A stretch of 64,000 nt of DNA from Collinsella sp. (GCA_019414645.1 DXLP01000007.1:7730-71729), one strand, 5' to 3'. Positions 33,634 through 42,672 are shown, counted from the stretch's first letter. The notes: a model not told the origin generated them from the letters alone. A program made the numbers and translations.

Positions 33634-34995
33634 TTACAGACCGGCGATGTGATCGGCGGGCGTCGCGACGACCTGTCCGGCGCTCTTGGCGGGACGCTTC
33701 TTCTTGGTTTCGGCCGTCCCCAGAAGCCTCGCCTCAAGACCACTCACCAAGCGCGCAAGCGGCAGCGTAATGACCAGGTAGAACAGGGCGGCAACCACAT
33801 ACGGCGTGATGGAGCCCGTCGTGGCCACGATGGTGCGGGCGTTCATGACGATCTCGACCACGCCCACGGCGGCGAGCAGCGACGTATCCTTGTAGAGCAG
33901 GATAAACTCGCTGGTCAGCGTAGGCAGGACATTGCGGAACGTCTGCGGGATCATCACGTAGAGCAGCGTCTGGAAGGCATTCATGCCCAGCGAGCGGGCA
34001 GCCTCGTTTTGACCCTTGGGGATCGACTGAATACCGGCACGGAAGATCTCGCACAGGTACGCAGACGAGTTCATGGCCATGACGATGACGCCCAGGACAT
34101 AGTCGTCCACCTTGACGCCGGCCAGCGGCAGGCCAAAGAACGCGATATAGATCTGCAGGAACGCCGGCGTGCCGCGGATGATATTCACGTAGATGCCGGC
34201 GAGGCAGCGCAGGATGCGCGACTTGGAGATGCGCATGAGAGACAGGGCAAAGCCAAAGGGAATCGCCAGCGGAAACGCCACAAGCACGATCGAGAGCGAC
34301 ATAAGGAAGCCCTTAAAAACGATCGGCAGGCTCTGGACCAAAATGACCGGGTTCAAGAACAGACGAAGGAACATATTGGAGTTCCACGTCTCGACCCACG
34401 GCTGCTCTTTAAGGTCGGCCAGGAAGTTATCAAAAGCCGTGACGCCTTTAATCTCCACCGAGGGCATCTTGGAGATCTTCTTGGTTGAGCCGTCGGCCAA
34501 GGTATAGGTTCCGCTAAAGGCCTCATCGCCGCCCTCGACGGGGAAGGTCACACCGTAAACCTCGACGCGGAAAAAGCCGCCGGCCGGTGCCGTCTCGCCA
34601 AAGTCGATCTTGAGCGTCTGGCCATCCGCCTTGCATGTGGGCTTCATGGGCGTACGGTCCATGAGGTCCTCGCCCGAGAGCATCGTCAGGCGCGTGTCGT
34701 CGGCACCAAACGTCGTGCCGTCGACAAACGTCAGCGAAAGACCGCTCAGCTCCTCATCGGCATCGGCTTGGACCTCCCAGGTAATGCGCGTCTCGGTACC
34801 GCCGACCACGTCGCTGCCCGAACCGGTATTGGGTCGGGCAGTTATCTTTGCGGTCTCAAGCGCCTGGGCGGTCGAGGGTGTATACGCCCCCGCGCACACC
34901 AGCGCGAGCGCCACGGCCATGGCGCAGGCTAGCTTTTGGAGTAAGGCGGGCAGTGGAGAGTACTGCTCCGTGGCCCCTTTGTTCAATCGAGACAA
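33634..34995 (-). CDS. Polar amino acid ABC permease fused to an extracytoplasmic domain
   Basis: I place the start at the TTG at 34995, which has GGAG upstream; the longer frame overlaps a terminator. The 453-residue protein has an N-terminal signal peptide (LLQKLACAMAVALALVCAGA), about 150 residues of a beta-rich extracytoplasmic domain (residues 45-190), then a His/Glu/Gln-type permease with membrane segments and the EAA loop AARSLGMNAFQTLLYVMIPQ. A permease with its own secreted domain is unusual. The domain has no recognised family here and might help dock the binding protein. Confidence 0.85.
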   Translation of the reverse strand: MSRLNKGATEQYSPLPALLQKLACAMAVALALVCAGAYTPSTAQALETAKITARPNTGSGSDVVGGTETRITWEVQADADEELSGLSLTFVDGTTFGADDTRLTMLSGEDLMDRTPMKPTCKADGQTLKIDFGETAPAGGFFRVEVYGVTFPVEGGDEAFSGTYTLADGSTKKISKMPSVEIKGVTAFDNFLADLKEQPWVETWNSNMFLRLFLNPVILVQSLPIVFKGFLMSLSIVLVAFPLAIPFGFALSLMRISKSRILRCLAGIYVNIIRGTPAFLQIYIAFFGLPLAGVKVDDYVLGVIVMAMNSSAYLCEIFRAGIQSIPKGQNEAARSLGMNAFQTLLYVMIPQTFRNVLPTLTSEFILLYKDTSLLAAVGVVEIVMNARTIVATTGSITPYVVAALFYLVITLPLARLVSGLEARLLGTAETKKKRPAKSAGQVVATPADHIAGL

Positions 34996-35060
34996 GGTGG
35001 CTCCTATCGTAGAAGTTGCCGGCAAAACAAGACGGAAACGCGGTCCGTCGAGAGAAGCGC

Positions 35061-35092
35061 AAAGGCCCTCTCCGCAAAACGGAAAGGGCCCA
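35061..35092 (-). terminator. Attenuating hairpin between binding protein and permease
   Basis: GGCCCTCTCCG (35064-35074) and CGGAAAGGGCC (35080-35090) form an imperfect stem in the gap between the two genes. Such hairpins let the binding protein be made in excess over the membrane parts. Confidence 0.7.
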
Positions 35093-35111
35093 CGCGCAAT
35101 CAAGCATCTAT

Positions 35112-35972
35112 TTACTTGATGTTGTACTTAGCCATGAGGGCGTCGACGGTACCGTCATCGGTTAGGTCCTTGATGGCCTGGTTGATGTCGTCCTTGAGCT
35201 TGGTGTTGCCCTGGTTGATGGCGATGGCGTACTCCTCGCCGGTGCTGATCTGCTTGATGGTCTGGCAGGTGTTGAACTGCTCGGCGGTCAGCTGGCTGGC
35301 AACGGAGCGGTTGGTCACCACGGCGTCGCCCTTATCGGACTGCAGGGCGCTGAAGCACTCGGTAGCGTCCTTATAGGGAACGATCTTGGCCTTGGGGAAG
35401 TTCTCCTGGGCAAAGGCCTCGGCGGTCGATCCAGACTGGACGATGATGGTAGCGTCAGCGTTGTTGAGCTTCTCGCTGTAGTTGTCGGCCGTGATGTCGG
35501 CATTATCGACCTTGGTCACGATAGCCTGATCGTCCATGTAGTAAGAGTCGGAGAAAGCGACTTCCTTCTCACGCTCGGGCGTGTCAGTGATAGCCGCGAT
35601 GGCGACGTCGTACTTGGCGCCCGAAGCGACGCCGGGAACGAGCGTGTCGAAGTCGTTGTTGACGTACTCGACATCCAGACCCAACTTGTCACCGATAGCC
35701 TTGATGAGTTCAAGGTCAAAGCCCTGGTAGTCGCCGTTGTCATCCTTGTACTCAAACGGCGCGTACTCGGCAGAGGTGCCGACGGTGAGCGTACCGTCCT
35801 TGACGAGCGCGTACTCCTTGGAGCCGTCGACCTTCTCGACCTTAGCGTCGTCAGAGCTGCTGGAACCAGCATCAGAACCAGAGGTGGCGTTGGACGAGCC
35901 GCAGCCCGTCAGAGCAAGGGCGAGCGCCATAGCACCCGTGGCGGCAAATGCGCCGAGCTTCTTCAGCTTCAT
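35112..35972 (-). CDS. Amino acid-binding lipoprotein of the ABC transporter
   Basis: The ATG at 35972 has AAGGAG upstream. The 286-residue protein starts MKLKKLGAFAATGAMALALA with lipobox LTGCG, followed by a Ser/Asp-rich linker. The mature part is an SBP_bac_3 domain: GTLTVGTSAEYAPFEY, GFDLELIKAIGDKLG, and a C-terminal YAIAINQGNTKLKDDINQAI. It captures polar amino acids outside the membrane for the permease encoded next. The gene is first in its operon. Confidence 0.93.
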   Translation of the reverse strand: MKLKKLGAFAATGAMALALALTGCGSSNATSGSDAGSSSSDDAKVEKVDGSKEYALVKDGTLTVGTSAEYAPFEYKDDNGDYQGFDLELIKAIGDKLGLDVEYVNNDFDTLVPGVASGAKYDVAIAAITDTPEREKEVAFSDSYYMDDQAIVTKVDNADITADNYSEKLNNADATIIVQSGSTAEAFAQENFPKAKIVPYKDATECFSALQSDKGDAVVTNRSVASQLTAEQFNTCQTIKQISTGEEYAIAINQGNTKLKDDINQAIKDLTDDGTVDALMAKYNIK

Positions 35973-36081
35973 AATCAGTCTCCTTCCGGTGACCTCGTTT
36001 GATTCAGAGGTCTGCAAAAACTGATGGTTATTATGCACCCGCTTGGAAGAATCTGCAATTAGAAAACTGATTGAAACAAAC

Positions 36082-36113
36082 CCATAACGTGAATGGAGCA
36101 CTCCACTTTATGG
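36082..36113 (-). terminator. Imperfect palindrome after nfo
   Basis: CCATAA (36082-36087) and TTATGG (36108-36113) bracket inner TGGAG/CTCCA arms. It follows the nfo stop by 6 bp and may end that transcript, though no T run follows. Confidence 0.45.
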
Positions 36114-36119
36114 CAGCCT

Positions 36120-36986
36120 TTACTGCTGCAACGACCTTAACAGTTTGATTTCAGCCGCATAACCTGCAAGTTCGTTCGGCGTCTCCAAGATGAATGGCAA
36201 TGCGCGCAAGCGGCCATTCGATACAATATTCTGTATAACCTGCATACCGCCGCCAAACTCTTCACTACCCAGGTAGCCCTTGCCGATGCACTCGTGGCGA
36301 TCCTTATGGGCGCCACAAGGGTTCTTCGAATCGTTGATGTGTACGGCATGCAGGCGATCGATGCCCACCACGCGGTCGAACTCGTCGAGTACGCCGTCCA
36401 GATCATGGATGATGTCGTAGCCGGCATCGCTCACATGGCAGGTGTCCAAACAAACGCCCAGCTTATCGGACAGCTCTGGACACTTGGCGGCAACCCCCTC
36501 GATAATGCACGCCAGCTCTTCAAAGCTACGGCCCACCTCGGTGCCCTTACCCGCCATGGTCTCGAGCAATACCGTCGTCTGCTGTCCCCCAAACATCACC
36601 TGGCACAGCGTGTCGACAATCATCTGAATGCCGGCGTCTGCCCCCTGTCCCACATGCGCGCCGGGATGGAAGTTGTAGTAGTTGCCGGGCAGTGCTTCCA
36701 GACGCTGCAAATCTTCCGCCATAGCCTCCAAGGCAAACTCGCGCGCCCGCTCCTTAGCGGAGCAGGGGTTATAGGTATACGGGGCATGCGCCACCAGCGG
36801 TCCAAAGTCGTTTTGCGCCATAAGCTCGCGCAGAGCCGCCACGTCATCCATGTCAAGGTCTTTTGCCTTGCCACCGCGCGGGTTGCGCGTAAAGAACGCA
36901 AAGGTATTGGCACCAATGGACAACGCCGTCTCCCCCATTGCCCGATAGCCCTTCGTCGTCGAAAGATGACACCCGATCGTCAGCAT
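36120..36986 (-). CDS. nfo: Endonuclease IV (AP endonuclease)
   Basis: The 288-residue TIM-barrel nuclease has all the Zn-binding blocks of Nfo: [41 protein letters not shown] and [20 protein letters not shown]. It cleaves DNA 5' of abasic sites in base excision repair. The length and motifs are canonical. A covarying 86-bp repeat element lies directly upstream (37004-37089). Confidence 0.95.
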   Translation of the reverse strand: MLTIGCHLSTTKGYRAMGETALSIGANTFAFFTRNPRGGKAKDLDMDDVAALRELMAQNDFGPLVAHAPYTYNPCSAKERAREFALEAMAEDLQRLEALPGNYYNFHPGAHVGQGADAGIQMIVDTLCQVMFGGQQTTVLLETMAGKGTEVGRSFEELACIIEGVAAKCPELSDKLGVCLDTCHVSDAGYDIIHDLDGVLDEFDRVVGIDRLHAVHINDSKNPCGAHKDRHECIGKGYLGSEEFGGGMQVIQNIVSNGRLRALPFILETPNELAGYAAEIKLLRSLQQ

Positions 36987-37003
36987 CTCCAGCTCCCCCT
37001 CAT

Positions 37004-37089
37004 CAGTTGCGGTGAAATACGGTCTATTGGTGCCTTATTTTGGCGCAAACAGACCGTATTCCACCGCAAGATATAAAAGGGGCATCAGG
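37004..37089. repeat. 86-bp inverted-repeat element, copy A
   Basis: Left arm TTGCGGTGAAATACGGTCT and right arm AGACCGTATTCCACCGCAA pair over 18 of 19 positions around a roughly 26-base loop. A conserved tail AAGATATAAAAGGG follows. The element is the same length, without gaps, as copy B at 38167-38252. It lies between the oxidoreductase and nfo. Confidence 0.75.
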
Positions 37090-37134
37090 GGCACGGTCCG
37101 CCGAGCCCCCCCCCTTGAGCAGCAGCACCGCAGC

Positions 37135-38154
37135 CTAGAGCGCCAAGCAAATCGCATCGATGATCTGCGCGCAGCGCTGTGTGGCGGCAAGGGGCATGAC
37201 GGGACTCTCGAGTTTCCCCGCCCGGATGAGCTGAGTCGCATGCGAAGCTTCGCCGTAAAAATCATCGACCTCAAATGGGGCGTCGATTTCGAGCACTCGA
37301 CCGTCGGAGTACTTCACATGGGCGAGCTCGGGGCGATGGAGGCGCTCGATTTCCAACGAACCCCGTTCGCAGGCAATCGTTAAGCGGCTTTCATATGCTG
37401 CTTTGCCGTCGCACACCATATGAATGGGTATACCGCCGACACTCATATGAATCTCATCGGCCCAATCCACGCGGCCGCCCGATACGTCACGCCAGCGAAC
37501 TTCACGAGACGAAGCATCGCACGCACCCGCAAGCAAATCCTCAAACCACCCGGCCGCATAGCAGCCCATGTCATATAGACAGCCGCCCTGCAACGGATCG
37601 AGCAGATAACTCGAAGGGAACTCACCATAATCGAGTTTTTGCACGCTTTCGATCGAGACGATACAGCCGAGCTCGCCCGACGCAAGCAAGTCCTCCACGC
37701 GAGTGCGCATCGGGCAAAACCGATTCTTCATCGCCTCCATAAACAGCACGCCGCACTCGCGAGAGGCGGAGGCAATCGAGAGAGCCTCTTCCTCACTCAA
37801 AACGGCCGGCTTTTCGCACAGCACGGCCTTTCCGGCGCGCAGCGCGCGACAGGCCCAACGCGTATGCATACCATGCGGAAGAGCCAAGTAGATTGCGTCG
37901 ACATCGGGGTCGGCAATCAGCGCATCATAAGCCGCATCGCCGCCATCGTCAGCCGTGACATAACTGTGCGCAGCATCGATCGAAAACGCTCGACAAAATT
38001 CCTCGACATGTGCAGGAGTGCGGCCGGCCGCAGCCACCAGCCGTGCCCCGTCGACCTTCTTGAGCGACGATGCAAATCGATGCGAAATGTGCCCAGCGCC
38101 CAAAACGCCCCAACGAACCTCACGCAAATCATCACATGAATCCCGATAGCCCAC
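37135..38154 (-). CDS. Gfo/Idh/MocA-family oxidoreductase
   Basis: The GTG at 38154 has AGGGGG upstream; the longer frame extends into a repeat element and is rejected. The 339-residue protein has a Rossmann start (RWGVLGAGHISHRFASSL), the CEKP motif in GKAVLCEKPAVLSEEEA and a C-terminal alpha/beta substrate domain. Such enzymes use NAD(P) to oxidise or reduce sugars, inositols or their derivatives. It lies between two copies of an 86-bp structured repeat. A second, unrelated member is encoded at 44424-45530. Confidence 0.87.
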   Translation of the reverse strand: MGYRDSCDDLREVRWGVLGAGHISHRFASSLKKVDGARLVAAAGRTPAHVEEFCRAFSIDAAHSYVTADDGGDAAYDALIADPDVDAIYLALPHGMHTRWACRALRAGKAVLCEKPAVLSEEEALSIASASRECGVLFMEAMKNRFCPMRTRVEDLLASGELGCIVSIESVQKLDYGEFPSSYLLDPLQGGCLYDMGCYAAGWFEDLLAGACDASSREVRWRDVSGGRVDWADEIHMSVGGIPIHMVCDGKAAYESRLTIACERGSLEIERLHRPELAHVKYSDGRVLEIDAPFEVDDFYGEASHATQLIRAGKLESPVMPLAATQRCAQIIDAICLAL

Positions 38155-38166
38155 GACAGCCCCCTT

Positions 38167-38252
38167 CAGTTGCGACGAAATAGTTCCTGCTATCGCCCTA
38201 TTCTGCCGCAAACAGGAACTATTCCATTACAAGATATAAAAGGGTCATGAGG
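38167..38252. repeat. 86-bp inverted-repeat element, copy B
   Basis: Same length and orientation as copy A. The distal stem has changed from ACGGTCT/AGACCGT to AGTTCCTG/CAGGAACT, keeping its base pairs; the basal stem is weaker. The tail AAGATATAAAAGGG is unchanged. Its last 8 bases overlap the 3' end of the aldo/keto reductase gene. Confidence 0.75.
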
Positions 38253-39453
38253 AGCGAGTTTTGCTGAAGACTTTAAGCGCGGCCGTTACGGGGCCAGGCT
38301 GGAAACGTCGGCGCGCGTCGTCGAGACGCTCGGGGATATCGATGTGTTGCGGGCAGTGACGCGCACATTTGCCGCACTTGACGCAATTGCTCACGAGCTT
38401 GGGCTCGCTCGTGCGCACCGCGCTCGCCGTAAAGTATTGCGACAGCCCCGTAAACCAGCTGTGCGCATAGCTCGCGTTGTAAGCGGCAAAGCAGCCGGGA
38501 CTGTTAATACCCTTGGGACATGGCATGCAGTAGCCGCATCCCGTGCAGGGCACGCGATTCGATTTTTCAAACTCCGCCAGCACGCATGCGATGGTATCGA
38601 GCTGAGCGGCTGTCATCGAATCCGGCAGGGCCCGATCGGCCAGCACCGCGTTCTCGTCCACCTGCGCGGTATCGGTCATGCCCGAAAGCAGCATCGTGAC
38701 TTGAGGATGGTTCCACACCCACGAAAGGCCCCAAGCAGCCGGCGTCTTCAGGTACGGATCGCGTACGTCATCGAGCACGGCGCGGGCCCGCGGAGGCAGC
38801 TTGCCCGCCAGGCGTCCGCCCAAAAGCGGTTCCATCACAAACACCGCGAGCCCGCGCTCGGCGGCTGCTATAAGTCCCGCCGTTCCCGCTTGGTAGCGCT
38901 CTCCAGCGTAGTTGTACTGAATCTGGCAAAAATCCCAGTCATACGCGTCGAGCATCGTGAGGAAGTCCGCCGCACTGCCGTGATACGAAAAACCTATCTG
39001 GCGAATACGCCCCGCAGCCTTTTGGTGCGCAATCCAGTCTTCGATGCCCAACGCCACCACGCGCTCCCACTGGGCGGGCGAAGTGATGTTGTGCATAAGG
39101 TAATAGTCGATATGGTCGGTCCGCAGGCGACGCAGTTGCTCGTCGAAGAACCGGTCGAAATCCTCAGCGCACTTGCACGAAGCGTGCGGCAACTTGGTCG
39201 CCAGCAACACCCGGTCGCGCAGCCCCAAGCGCTCAAGTGAGGCGCCCACGCACGCCTCGTTACCGGGATAGAGATACGCAGTATCCAGATAATTAATCCC
39301 CTGCTCCACCGCATGGGAAATGATGGCATCGGCTGTCTTCGCATCGGGGTGTCCCGGCGAACCGGGAAACCTCATGCAGCCCAGACCCAGAGCAGATATT
39401 CGGTTACCACTTTTGGGGTCAACGCGGTATTGCACGGCCCCTCCCTTCGCCAT
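38245..39453 (-). CDS. Aldo/keto reductase with C-terminal 4Fe-4S domain
   Basis: The 402-residue protein has an N-terminal aldo/keto reductase barrel (ISALGLGCMRFPG, then INYLDTAYLYPGNEACVG with the catalytic Asp/Tyr). After it comes a ferredoxin-like extension with clusters CTGCGYCMPCPKGINSPGC and CVKCGKCARHCPQHI. This fusion is common in anaerobes and predicts reduction coupled to a ferredoxin-type electron supply. The ATG at 39453 is the chosen start; its ribosome site is weak. The last codons lie within repeat copy B. Confidence 0.88.
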   Translation of the reverse strand: MAKGGAVQYRVDPKSGNRISALGLGCMRFPGSPGHPDAKTADAIISHAVEQGINYLDTAYLYPGNEACVGASLERLGLRDRVLLATKLPHASCKCAEDFDRFFDEQLRRLRTDHIDYYLMHNITSPAQWERVVALGIEDWIAHQKAAGRIRQIGFSYHGSAADFLTMLDAYDWDFCQIQYNYAGERYQAGTAGLIAAAERGLAVFVMEPLLGGRLAGKLPPRARAVLDDVRDPYLKTPAAWGLSWVWNHPQVTMLLSGMTDTAQVDENAVLADRALPDSMTAAQLDTIACVLAEFEKSNRVPCTGCGYCMPCPKGINSPGCFAAYNASYAHSWFTGLSQYFTASAVRTSEPKLVSNCVKCGKCARHCPQHIDIPERLDDARRRFQPGPVTAALKVFSKTRSS

Positions 39454-39598
39454 CAGCGCCCCGGCAAGGCGAAACACAATGGTCACGCGGCCGAAACATC
39501 GTGGAATCGCAATCGAGAACGTATCGTAACGCAGCAGAAATCGAGCTGTCACGGCACCGCTTTAACATCAGCAAAAAGCCCGATGAAAGGAGCCACCC

Positions 39599-39718
39599 AT
39601 GCCCGCGCTCGACCTTTGGAACCTCGCATCCCAGCTCAAAAGCACCGATTATCGCTGGGTCAACCTCACCCACACGCTCTCGTGCGACACCCCACACTGG
39701 TTTGGCTTTAAGCCGTGA
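39599..39718 (+). pseudogene. Truncated cyclase-family gene (5' remnant)
   Basis: A 39-codon reading frame with a good AAAGGAG site starts MPALDLWNLASQLKSTDYRW and continues WVNLTHTLSCDTPHWFGF before stopping. This equals the first 35-40 residues of the kynurenine formamidase-like Cyclase family, whose HxGTHxDxP metal site would come later and is absent. The remaining about 170 codons are missing, so it is a decayed remnant, probably left by a deletion between here and the next genes. Confidence 0.6.
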
Positions 39719-39798
39719 GTTCCCATGCGTTTGTTCTTCTAAATACCGCTATCCGGAGCACGCAACACACTCCGGTAAAACCAGAGTTGAGGCTAACT

Positions 39799-39999
39799 TT
39801 AGGACCCCACGATCTCGTCCTCATCATCACGGCAAAGGACGACGCCGGCGCTTCCCAGCGCAGCGACAGCAATCAGGGCCCCCACAACGATAGGAGCAGC
39901 TCCGCACGTGCCCTGCATACCCGCGACGAGCGCGGCCGTAGGACCAAGGCAGCCAAGCGTCAATGCAACGGCGGCAACGGCGATATCTCGAGCGTTCAC
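39799..39999 (-). CDS. Small two-span membrane protein
   Basis: The GTG start follows GGAGG by about 11 bases. The 66-residue protein has two hydrophobic segments (about residues 6-27 and 36-55) and an acidic end (CRDDEDEIVGS). No family is recognised. It stands alone between the cyclase remnant and the secreted protein gene, and could be a small membrane stress protein, but nothing supports a function. Confidence 0.5.
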   Translation of the reverse strand: MNARDIAVAAVALTLGCLGPTAALVAGMQGTCGAAPIVVGALIAVAALGSAGVVLCRDDEDEIVGS

Positions 40000-40186
40000 A
40001 AGACCACTTCCTCCACGAGAACGACTTTGTTTCTCGTGACTTAGTGTGCCCCGCGCCCATATGCGCGGCGTACGGCCACGGTAAGCGCTCTGTTAACTCA
40101 AGCACGCACAAAAAACGGACGCCCTTACGTTGCCCAAAGGCTCGGTAAAGACGCCCGCCCGTCATGTCCTATTGGCTTATGGCAGA

Positions 40187-40963
40187 TTACCAACCGGTAT
40201 AGTAGTCGGTGGTTCCGGCAGCACAGCCGGAGTCATAGACCTTGCACTCGCCCTTAGAGCCCGTAAAAGTCGAGCCCTGGGCCTTATCGCCCGCGGCAAC
40301 GACGTAGTAGCCATCGGAATCGCGCCAAAAGCCCTCGGAATCCTGCGTCCATTCGCCCGTGCGGTGGTGATACAACACGTTGCTGCTGTAATAAGTCTCG
40401 CGGCGGCCGTTATAGTTATTGACGCCGCTCGAGCGCGTCAGACCCGAGCCGTTCGCGCAATACGCAGCAGACGTGTAAGACGAGCCGGAGCCGGCGTTGT
40501 AATACGAAGCCTGAACGGCCTCAGCGGCCTCGGCTTCGGCTGCGGCAGCCTCGAGCGCCTCGCGCTTGGCATCCTCAAGCGTGGAGCGAAGCTCGTCGAG
40601 CTCGGTCGACTTGGCGTCGACCTCATCCATCGTCAAAAGACTGCCCGCACCGTCGATGCAACCCTGTAGTACAGCGCGCTCGTCATCGGTGGCATAGTCA
40701 CCGTACATGTTCATAATGATCTGAGCGCGCATCTCCAGGGAATCGCGCTTTGCCCCCATCGAGGCGTTCCACTCCTGCATGGAACCATAACCATCGCCGC
40801 GATAATCAACGGGCTGTACCAGCGTCGTCTCGGACGGCGTAGATCCAACCGTATCGGACAGTGTTGCCGCGTGGGCATCAGTTGCGCCGGCGCCCGCCAA
40901 AAGCGCCACGGTCAGAGCGGCGGAAAGGGCGACGGCTTTCGGTTTTCGTGAATCGATCCTCAT
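40187..40963 (-). CDS. Secreted protein with coiled coil and 3D-like C-terminal domain
   Basis: The ATG at 40963 has GGAGG upstream. The 258-residue product has a Sec signal peptide ending ATDAHA, then a helical region rich in E, A and K (about residues 75-155), then a Tyr/Gly/Ser-rich stretch. The C-terminal 75 residues (DSDGYYVVAAGDKAQGSTF and CKVYDSGCAAGTTDYYTGW) resemble the 3D domain of cell-wall lytic proteins with its conserved Asp residues. A wall-associated or secreted role is likely; activity is inferred. Confidence 0.65.
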   Translation of the reverse strand: MRIDSRKPKAVALSAALTVALLAGAGATDAHAATLSDTVGSTPSETTLVQPVDYRGDGYGSMQEWNASMGAKRDSLEMRAQIIMNMYGDYATDDERAVLQGCIDGAGSLLTMDEVDAKSTELDELRSTLEDAKREALEAAAAEAEAAEAVQASYYNAGSGSSYTSAAYCANGSGLTRSSGVNNYNGRRETYYSSNVLYHHRTGEWTQDSEGFWRDSDGYYVVAAGDKAQGSTFTGSKGECKVYDSGCAAGTTDYYTGW

Positions 40964-41174
40964 GTAGCTGGAAACCTCCGTAGTGCGTTTTTGCTGCGTT
41001 TGAGCTGCGTGTGATTCGATCGCGCTGCATAGTACCTCGAGCAAATCGCGACCTGCGGTTTTACTCAAAAGGCGCACGTCAATTGCGTAAAACTCACATC
41101 CTCTCAACAGGAGTTTTCCACAACCCAAATGCATAAAGCATGCCAAAAACCCTGTAATAGCGCCTTTCCTATGC

Positions 41175-41213
41175 AAAAAAGACGCCTGCGCAACCATTGC
41201 TTGCGCAGGCGCC
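41175..41213 (-). terminator. Terminator of metY
   Basis: GACGCCTGCGCAA (41181-41193) pairs with TTGCGCAGGCGCC (41201-41213); on the minus strand TTTTTT follows. It is 61 bp past the metY stop. Confidence 0.9.
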
Positions 41214-41274
41214 TTGAGCAGGCATTTATGCAGTTATACCTATCGAGTCGCAAGGGGTCCTTGCACAAGTCGCC

Positions 41275-42585
41275 TTACTCGTCCAGCACGGCGAAGGCCT
41301 GCTTCAGATCCCAAATGATGTCCTCGGCGTTCTCGGTACCGATGGAAAGACGGATCGTGGAGGGCGTGATGTTCTGCTCGGCGAGCTCCTCGGCAGAGAG
41401 CTGGGAGTGCGTGGTGGTAGCCGGGTGCACGACGAGCGACTTGACGTCGGCCACGTTGGCGAGCAGCGAGAACACCTGCAGATGATCGATGAACTTCCAG
41501 GCAGCCTCCTGGCCACCCTTAATCTCAAAGGTGAAGATCGAAGCGCCGCCGTTGGGGAAGTACTTCTGATAGAGCTCGTGATCGGGGTGCTCAGGCAGGC
41601 TCGGGTGGTTCACCTTGGCAACGTGGCTGTCGCCGGCAAGGAACTCAACGACCTTCTTGGTGTTCTCGACATGACGGTCAACGCGCAGCGACAGGGTCTC
41701 GGTGCCCTGGAGCAGGACCCAGGCGTTGAACGGGCTGATGCAGGCACCCTCGTCACGCAGCAGGATGGCGCGGACATAGGTTGCGAAGGCGGCGGGACCG
41801 GCAGCCTCGGCAAACGAGACGCCATGGTAGGAGGGGTTGGGCTCAGCGATCTGGGCGTACTTTCCGCTCGCCTTCCAATCGAAGTTACCGCCGTCGACGA
41901 TCACACCGCCCAGCGAGGTGCCGTGGCCGCCGATGAACTTGGTTGCGGAGTGGACAACGATGTTGGCGCCATGCTCCAGCGGACGGAACAGATACGGGGT
42001 GCCGAAAGTGTTGTCGACGACAACCGGCAGACCGTGCTTCTTGGCGATCTCGGAGATGGCGTCGATGTTGGGGATGTCAGAGTTGGGGTTGCCGAGCGTC
42101 TCGAGATAGATGACCGTGGTGTTGTCCTTGATGGCACCCTCAACCTCTTCCAGGTTGTGGGCATCGACAAACGTGGTCTCGACGCCAAACTGGGAGAGCG
42201 TATGCTCGAGCAGGTTGTAGGAACCGCCGTAGATGGTCTTCTGAGCCACCACGTGGTCACCAGCCTGGGCAAGAGCCTGCAGGGTATAGGTGATGGCAGC
42301 GGCACCGGAGGCGACGGCAAGACCGGCCACGCCACCCTCGAGCGCGGCGATACGGTCCTCAAAGACGCCCTGGGTGGAGTTGGTCAGACGGCCGTAGATG
42401 TTACCGGCGTCGGCAAGACCAAAGCGATCGGCGGCGTGCTGGGAGTTGCGGAACACATAGCTCGTGGTCTGGTAGATAGGCACGGCGCGGGAGTCGGATG
42501 CGGGGTCGGCGCTCTCCTGGCCAACATGAAGCTGCAGGGTATCGAAACCAAAGGTGTGCTCGGGGTTGTTGATGAACTGGCTCAT
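41275..42585 (-). CDS. metY: O-acetylhomoserine sulfhydrylase
   Basis: The ATG at 42585 has AAGGAG upstream. The 436-residue PLP enzyme contains FGFDTLQLHVGQESADPASD, YGRLTNSTQG, and the PLP-lysine block VVHSATKFIGGHGTSLGG. The roughly 430-residue length and Q-E-S-A-D start fit MetY rather than MetB/MetC. It makes homocysteine from O-acetylhomoserine and sulfide. A 17-codon Cys-containing leader reading frame and hairpin lie upstream, and a LysR regulator is divergently transcribed. Confidence 0.93.
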   Translation of the reverse strand: MSQFINNPEHTFGFDTLQLHVGQESADPASDSRAVPIYQTTSYVFRNSQHAADRFGLADAGNIYGRLTNSTQGVFEDRIAALEGGVAGLAVASGAAAITYTLQALAQAGDHVVAQKTIYGGSYNLLEHTLSQFGVETTFVDAHNLEEVEGAIKDNTTVIYLETLGNPNSDIPNIDAISEIAKKHGLPVVVDNTFGTPYLFRPLEHGANIVVHSATKFIGGHGTSLGGVIVDGGNFDWKASGKYAQIAEPNPSYHGVSFAEAAGPAAFATYVRAILLRDEGACISPFNAWVLLQGTETLSLRVDRHVENTKKVVEFLAGDSHVAKVNHPSLPEHPDHELYQKYFPNGGASIFTFEIKGGQEAAWKFIDHLQVFSLLANVADVKSLVVHPATTTHSQLSAEELAEQNITPSTIRLSIGTENAEDIIWDLKQAFAVLDE

Positions 42586-42632
42586 GATGATCTCCTTGAT
42601 CGAACGAAAGTAAATAAATAAGAGAGAAGTAA

Positions 42633-42672
42633 GTCGCTGTCTCCTGATCACGCCGACGGGCGCAAACAGGAG
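42633..42672 (-). promoter_or_regulatory. Hairpin overlapping the leader peptide end
   Basis: On the minus strand CTCCTG and GCGCC pair with GGCGT and CAGGAG around a short loop. The stem covers the second Cys codon and the stop of the leader reading frame. No T run follows, so control would be through translation or Rho rather than intrinsic termination. Confidence 0.5.

Noticed and set aside
37108..37116. C9 homopolymer run as a phase-variable switch
   Set aside because: It lies between genes and outside any reading frame, and no promoter element was recognised next to it.
41407..42621. 404-codon plus-strand frame
   Set aside because: Antisense to metY and without a ribosome site.
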